Assembly (NCBI RefSeq): GCF_003268775.1
Contig: NZ_QLSU01000006.1
Location: 186,001 to 250,000, forward strand
DNA: 64,000 bases
DNA from: Paraburkholderia unamae
Lineage (GTDB): Bacteria; Pseudomonadota; Gammaproteobacteria; Burkholderiales; Burkholderiaceae
Direction of reading: 5' to 3'
Positions 60,255-64,000 of this stretch are shown here, in pieces. Made by a program: the position numbers and the translations under genes. The notes beneath the pieces are model-generated. The model did no database searches and was not told where the DNA came from. It saw only the letters and a list, made by a program, of their open reading frames with translations. Position 1 is the first letter of the stretch. Every line of letters begins with the position of its first letter.

Positions 60255-60924
60255 CGCGATGGGATGGCTCGCCGGCCTGCAACAGGCGGACAGTTTCTTT
60301 CCGGGCGGTTCGATGGCGTTTTCCTGGGGCCTCGAAGCGCTGCAACATGCCGGCTACGTGAAGGACGCGGACTCGCTTGCCGTGTTCGTCGAGGCGCAGG
60401 CGCTGGAGCGCTGGGCGTCGCTCGATCAGGGCATCGTGTGCGCGGCGTGGCGTGCGGAATCGTTCGATGCGTGGTGCGAGGTCGACGCGACGGCGGAAGC
60501 CGTGACGCTCGCCGCGCCGATGCGCGAGGGCGCGCGGCGCCTGGGCCGCACGCTCGCCGACGTGCATGCGCGGCTCGGCTTGCCTGTCGCCGCGCAGATT
60601 CGCGCGGCGATAGGCGAAGGCCGCACGCCGGGGCATTTGCCCGCCGTGCAGGGCGCGATCTGGCGCGTGCTCGGCATCGGCGAGGATCACGCGCGCGCGA
60701 TCTCGGCGCACACGGCCTGCACGGGCGCGGTGAGTTCGGCGGTGCGGCTTGGCATCGTCGGGCACCTCGACGCGCAGCGCGTGCTGAGCGGCCTGCGCCC
60801 GCAACTGGCCGCCGTGCTCGACGCTCCCGCGCCATCGCTCGACGCCCTGTGGTCCAACACCTTCGCCGCCGACATTGCCACGATGCGCTGGCAGCGTCAC
60901 GACGCGCGGCTCTTCGCCAACTGA
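60247..60924 (+). CDS. ureF: Urease accessory protein UreF
   Basis: The 225-residue protein has the UreF opening ([38 protein letters not shown]) and helical body ([20 protein letters not shown]). UreF works with UreG and UreH in inserting nickel into urease. The ATG at 60247 overlaps the ureE stop, giving translational coupling. The canonical DPSLPIGGFSYS stretch is replaced by [13 protein letters not shown], which is still recognisable. Confidence 0.88.
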   Translation: MADAMGWLAGLQQADSFFPGGSMAFSWGLEALQHAGYVKDADSLAVFVEAQALERWASLDQGIVCAAWRAESFDAWCEVDATAEAVTLAAPMREGARRLGRTLADVHARLGLPVAAQIRAAIGEGRTPGHLPAVQGAIWRVLGIGEDHARAISAHTACTGAVSSAVRLGIVGHLDAQRVLSGLRPQLAAVLDAPAPSLDALWSNTFAADIATMRWQRHDARLFAN

Positions 60925-60958
60925 CCCCAACTGACCCCGACGGACCCCAACGGACCCA
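60919..60958. repeat. Four degenerate 10-base tandem repeats at the ureF end
   Basis: Four units aactgacccc, aactgacccc, gacggacccc, aacggaccca cover the end of ureF and the gap to ureAB. The second, identical unit adds a further TGA after the ureF stop. The array probably arose by slippage. Confidence 0.6.
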
Positions 60959-60971
60959 TACGGATGCGCGA

Positions 60972-61670
60972 ATGCTTCTGACACCGACCGAATACGAGCG
61001 CCTGACGCTCTACACCGCCGCGGAACTCGCGCGGCGTCACCGCAACAAGGGGCTCAAACTGAATCATCCCGAAGCCGTCGCGATCATCGCCGACGACATT
61101 CTCGAAGGCGCGCGCGAAGGGCGCAGCGTCGCGGACCTGATCGCGTGGGGCTCGACGCTGCTCACCGAGGATGACGTGCTGCCGGGCGTGGCCGAACTGC
61201 TGCCGGTGCTTCAGGTGGAAGGCTCGTTCCCCGACGGCACCAAGCTCGTGACCGTGCATCAGCCGATCCGCCCCGGCGTCGCGCCGCGTCCCGCCGACGC
61301 GGTGGTGCCCGGCGAACTGGTCGCCGCGCAAGGCGATATCGAACTGAACGCGGGCCGCGCGAAGGTCGTGCTGAGCGCGATGAACACGGGCGACCGGCCG
61401 ATCCAGATCGGCAGCCATTTTCACTTCTTCGAAGTGAACCGCGCGCTGCGCTTCGATCGCGCGGCGGCGTGGGGCATGCGCCTCGACATTCCGGCCGGCA
61501 CGGCCGTGCGGTTCGAGCCGGGCGACAGCAAGGAGGTGACGCTCGTGGCGATCGCGGGCACCCGCGAGATTTATGGGCTAAACGGTTTGACGGACGGCGC
61601 GCTCGACGAGCCGGGACGGCGCGAAGCCGCGCTCGCCCGCGCCGCCGCACACGGTTTTCAGGGAGCCTGA
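60972..61670 (+). CDS. ureAB: Urease gamma/beta subunit fusion
   Basis: One 232-residue protein carries UreA ([40 protein letters not shown]) and then UreB ([60 protein letters not shown]). In most burkholderias these are two genes; the fused form occurs in some urease lineages. It is the structural partner of UreC in the nickel enzyme that splits urea to ammonia and carbamate. Its stop is directly followed by the ureC start. Confidence 0.93.
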   Translation: MLLTPTEYERLTLYTAAELARRHRNKGLKLNHPEAVAIIADDILEGAREGRSVADLIAWGSTLLTEDDVLPGVAELLPVLQVEGSFPDGTKLVTVHQPIRPGVAPRPADAVVPGELVAAQGDIELNAGRAKVVLSAMNTGDRPIQIGSHFHFFEVNRALRFDRAAAWGMRLDIPAGTAVRFEPGDSKEVTLVAIAGTREIYGLNGLTDGALDEPGRREAALARAAAHGFQGA

Positions 61671-63383
61671 ATGGTCACGATGACACGCAAGGCCTACGCC
61701 GAGATGTTCGGCCCGACCACGGGCGACGCGATCCGGCTGGGCGACACGTCGCTGTTCGCGCAGATCGAGCACGACTACGCGGTGCCCGGCGAAGAATGCC
61801 TGCACGGCGGCGGCAAGACGTTGCGCGACGGCATGGGCCTGAAAGCCGGCCACGACAGCGCGGACGGCGCGCCCGACATGCTGCTGTGCAACGCCACGGT
61901 GATCGACCCCGTGCTCGGCGTCGTGAAGGGCGACATCGGCATCAAGGACGGGCGCATCGTCGCCATCGGCAAGGCGGGCAATCCGCAGGTCATGGACGGC
62001 GTGCATCCGAAGCTCGTGTGCGGCGTCTCCACCACGGTCAGGGACGCGGAAGGGCTGATCGCAACGCCGGGCGGGATCGACGTGCATGTGCATTTCGATT
62101 CGGCCCAGCTATGCGAGCACGCGCTCGCCTCGGGCCTCACGACGCTCATTGGCGGGTCGCTCGGGCCGATCACCGTCGGCATCGATTGCGGCGGCTCGTG
62201 GAACGTGGGCCGCATGATGCAGGCATCGGAACACTGGCCGCTGAACTTCGGCTTTCTCGGCCGCGGCAATTCGAGCAAGCCCGGCTCGCTGATCGACCAG
62301 TTGCGTGGCGGCTGTCTCGGCTTGAAGATCCACGAGGACTGGGGCGCGATGCCCGCTGTGATCGACACGTGCCTGAGCGTGGCCGATCAATACGACTTCC
62401 AGGTGCAACTCCATACCGACACGCTCAACGAATCGGGCTTTCTCGAAGACACCGTTGCGGCGATGAAGGACCGCACGATCCACATGTATCACACGGAAGG
62501 CGCGGGCGGCGGCCACGCACCCGACATCATCGCGGTCGCGGGGCGGCTGAACTGTCTGCCCTCGTCGACCAACCCGACCAATCCGTACACCGTGAATACG
62601 TTCGACGAGCATCTCGACATGATCATGGTGTGCCATCACCTGAATCCCGCCGTGCCCGAAGACGTCGCGTTCGCGGAGTCGCGCGTGCGCGCGCAGACCA
62701 TCTCGGCGGAAGACATCCTGCACGATCTGGGCGCGATCTCGATGCTCGGCTCCGATAGCCAGGGCATGGGGCGTATCAACGAAGTGATCTGCCGAACGTG
62801 GCAGCTTGCCTCGAAGATGAAGGACCAGCGCGGACGGCTCGACAGCGAACGCACGACGCTCGGCGACAACGAGCGCATCAAGCGCTACATCGCGAAGTAC
62901 ACGATCAACGCGGCGCGCACGTTCGGCATTGCCGATACGATCGGCTCGCTCGAAGACGGCAAGCTCGCCGATATCGTGCTGTGGCGGCCGGCGTTTTTCG
63001 GCATCAAGCCGGAAGTGGTCATCAAGGGCGGTTTTATCGCGTGGGGCGCGATGGGCGACTCCGCCGCGTCGCTGATGACCTGCGAGCCGATCGCGATGCG
63101 TCCGCAATGGGGCGCCTTCGGGCGTGCGCCTGCGGCGCTTTCGGTGAACTTCGTGAACCAGCTTGCGATAGAAGCGGACGCGGCGCGGCGGCTCGGGCTC
63201 GCGCGGCAACTGGTCGGCGCGCGCGGCACGCGCAACCTGAGCAAGCGCGACATGCTGCACAACGACGCCTGTCCGAACATCACCGTGAATCCGCAGACAT
63301 TCGAAGTCTTTATCGACGGCCAGGTGCTGCGTTGCGACCCGGCGCGCGAGGTGCCGCTGTCGCGGCGCTACATGATGCGCTGA
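61671..63383 (+). CDS. ureC: Urease alpha subunit
   Basis: The 570-residue catalytic subunit has all nickel-site residues: His139 and His141 in DVHVHF, Lys219 (carbamylated) in GLKIHEDWG, His248 in [11 protein letters not shown], His274 in [14 protein letters not shown] and Asp362 in [11 protein letters not shown]. The catalytic flap histidine is His322 in MVCHHLNP. Two ATG codons are possible at the start (61671 and 61680). It follows ureAB without a gap. Confidence 0.96.
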   Translation: MVTMTRKAYAEMFGPTTGDAIRLGDTSLFAQIEHDYAVPGEECLHGGGKTLRDGMGLKAGHDSADGAPDMLLCNATVIDPVLGVVKGDIGIKDGRIVAIGKAGNPQVMDGVHPKLVCGVSTTVRDAEGLIATPGGIDVHVHFDSAQLCEHALASGLTTLIGGSLGPITVGIDCGGSWNVGRMMQASEHWPLNFGFLGRGNSSKPGSLIDQLRGGCLGLKIHEDWGAMPAVIDTCLSVADQYDFQVQLHTDTLNESGFLEDTVAAMKDRTIHMYHTEGAGGGHAPDIIAVAGRLNCLPSSTNPTNPYTVNTFDEHLDMIMVCHHLNPAVPEDVAFAESRVRAQTISAEDILHDLGAISMLGSDSQGMGRINEVICRTWQLASKMKDQRGRLDSERTTLGDNERIKRYIAKYTINAARTFGIADTIGSLEDGKLADIVLWRPAFFGIKPEVVIKGGFIAWGAMGDSAASLMTCEPIAMRPQWGAFGRAPAALSVNFVNQLAIEADAARRLGLARQLVGARGTRNLSKRDMLHNDACPNITVNPQTFEVFIDGQVLRCDPAREVPLSRRYMMR

Positions 63384-63434
63384 TCGAGTCGCCCATCGTC
63401 CGAAAACCATTGAATTGAACGGAAGAGATTCGCC

Positions 63435-64000
63435 ATGCACGCTCTCACGACGTTTCCCGATTTTTCCGCAGCGCCGCTCGCGACGTTGCCGCGCGCCGCG
63501 CGCGTCGGCATAGGCGGCCCGGTCGGCTCGGGCAAGACGCGCCTGCTCGAACGGTTGATTCCGCGCTTCGCCGCACGCGGGATCGAGCTCGCCGTCATCA
63601 CCAACGACCTCGTGACGCGCGAGGACGCCGAACGCGTGCGGCGCAGCGGCCTGATCGATCCGGCGCGCGTGCTGGCCGTCGAAACGGGCGCCTGCCCGCA
63701 TACGGCGATCCGCGAAGACCCGACGTTGAACCTTCAGGCCGCCGACGAACTCGACGCGCAGATCGACGGCCTGCAACTGGTGCTGATCGAATCGGGCGGC
63801 GACAATCTCGCGTCGTCGTTTTCGCTCGATCTGGTCGATTACTGGATCTTCGTGATCGACGTCGCAGCCGGCGACGACATCCCGCGCAAGCGCGGGCTCG
63901 GCGTGCTGTCGTGCGATCTGCTGGTGATCAACAAGTTCGATCTCGCGCCCCATGTGGGCGTGGATCTGGACCGGATGGTGCGCGAGGCGCATGAGGTGCG
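63435..64000 (+). CDS. ureG: Urease accessory GTPase UreG (partial, cut by window end)
   Basis: The visible 188 residues start with an N-terminal tail, then the P-loop ([20 protein letters not shown]), the switch region ([20 protein letters not shown]), the metal-binding [17 protein letters not shown] and the [10 protein letters not shown] base-recognition motif. UreG couples GTP hydrolysis to nickel delivery. A GGAAGAG ribosome site precedes the ATG. ureD (ureH), needed for assembly, has not appeared in the operon up to the window end. Confidence 0.93.
   Translation, partial: MHALTTFPDFSAAPLATLPRAARVGIGGPVGSGKTRLLERLIPRFAARGIELAVITNDLVTREDAERVRRSGLIDPARVLAVETGACPHTAIREDPTLNLQAADELDAQIDGLQLVLIESGGDNLASSFSLDLVDYWIFVIDVAAGDDIPRKRGLGVLSCDLLVINKFDLAPHVGVDLDRMVREAHEV

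Noticed and set aside
62109..63992. Long minus-strand frame opposite ureC and ureG
   Set aside because: The plus strand encodes well-conserved urease proteins with all catalytic residues. The antisense product is Arg/His/Ala-rich without any motif.

Overview
The window is GC-rich chromosomal DNA of a betaproteobacterium of the Burkholderia / Paraburkholderia / Caballeronia type. This rests on AcnB, the MetR/MetE pair, a PotE-like antiporter, D-3-hydroxybutyrate utilisation genes, a relic of an ornibactin/pyoverdine-type exporter and many LysR, AraC, TetR and GntR regulators. I see no tRNA, rRNA, CRISPR array, insertion sequence or prophage. Assignment to a species is not possible from the sequence alone.

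Layout. 1-417: 5' end of acnB with a recognisable promoter. 746-3009: D-tartrate dehydratase and a divergent LysR regulator. 3104-5799: orphan AbiEi-type antitoxin-like protein, an AraC regulator and a decayed cyclic-peptide exporter behind a Fur-box-like site. 5859-10846: 3-hydroxybutyrate dehydrogenase and GntP-type permease read from a sigma-54 promoter, the divergent sigma-54 activator, and a 3-hydroxyacyl-CoA dehydrogenase. 11306-15260: a GAF-GGDEF protein, a small unknown protein, an AraC regulator, a DJ-1/PfpI protein and a glyoxalase-fold protein. 15324-17953: a Tat-exported small subunit with a GMC flavodehydrogenase, then a ribbon-helix-helix protein. 17966-23383: one 1,805-residue STAND ATPase (DUF4062, NACHT-like NTPase, helical region, beta-propeller). 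23491-26855: metR and metE. 26941-41929: mixed accessory genes (CHAD, Nudix, ModA-like, LysR plus MFS, DUF4188 with TetR, degenerate HD/LuxR, DUF308, Clp-like plus DUF1311) and a PotE antiporter fused to a periplasmic solute-binding domain. 42131-47994: a TetR-controlled pair of short-chain dehydrogenases, then LysR divergent from pirin, DoxX, NTF2-like and WrbA. 48489-54610: a tauABC-type transporter with an AprA-like flavoprotein, a 2[4Fe-4S] ferredoxin, a RidA protein and a GntR/UTRA regulator. 54978-64000: an AmiR-like ANTAR antiterminator, a leader with two ANTAR-type hexaloop hairpins and an intrinsic terminator, then urtCDE, amiE, ureE, ureF, a fused ureAB, ureC and ureG (cut by the window end).

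How the genes work together. The last 9 kb reads as one nitrogen-scavenging unit: import of urea or short amides, hydrolysis of amides by AmiE, hydrolysis of urea by urease, all probably gated by antitermination. The tau-like unit probably imports an aminosulfonate or related amine and oxidises it through a flavoprotein and ferredoxin, with RidA clearing an imine. The 3-hydroxybutyrate unit imports and oxidises D-3-hydroxybutyrate under sigma-54 control.

The least explained items are the DUF4062-NACHT-propeller protein (a candidate NLR-like immune sensor), the ANTAR leader placed before an urt operon that lacks urtA and urtB, and the antiporter/binding-protein fusion. All functional calls come from reading motifs; no database search was run.
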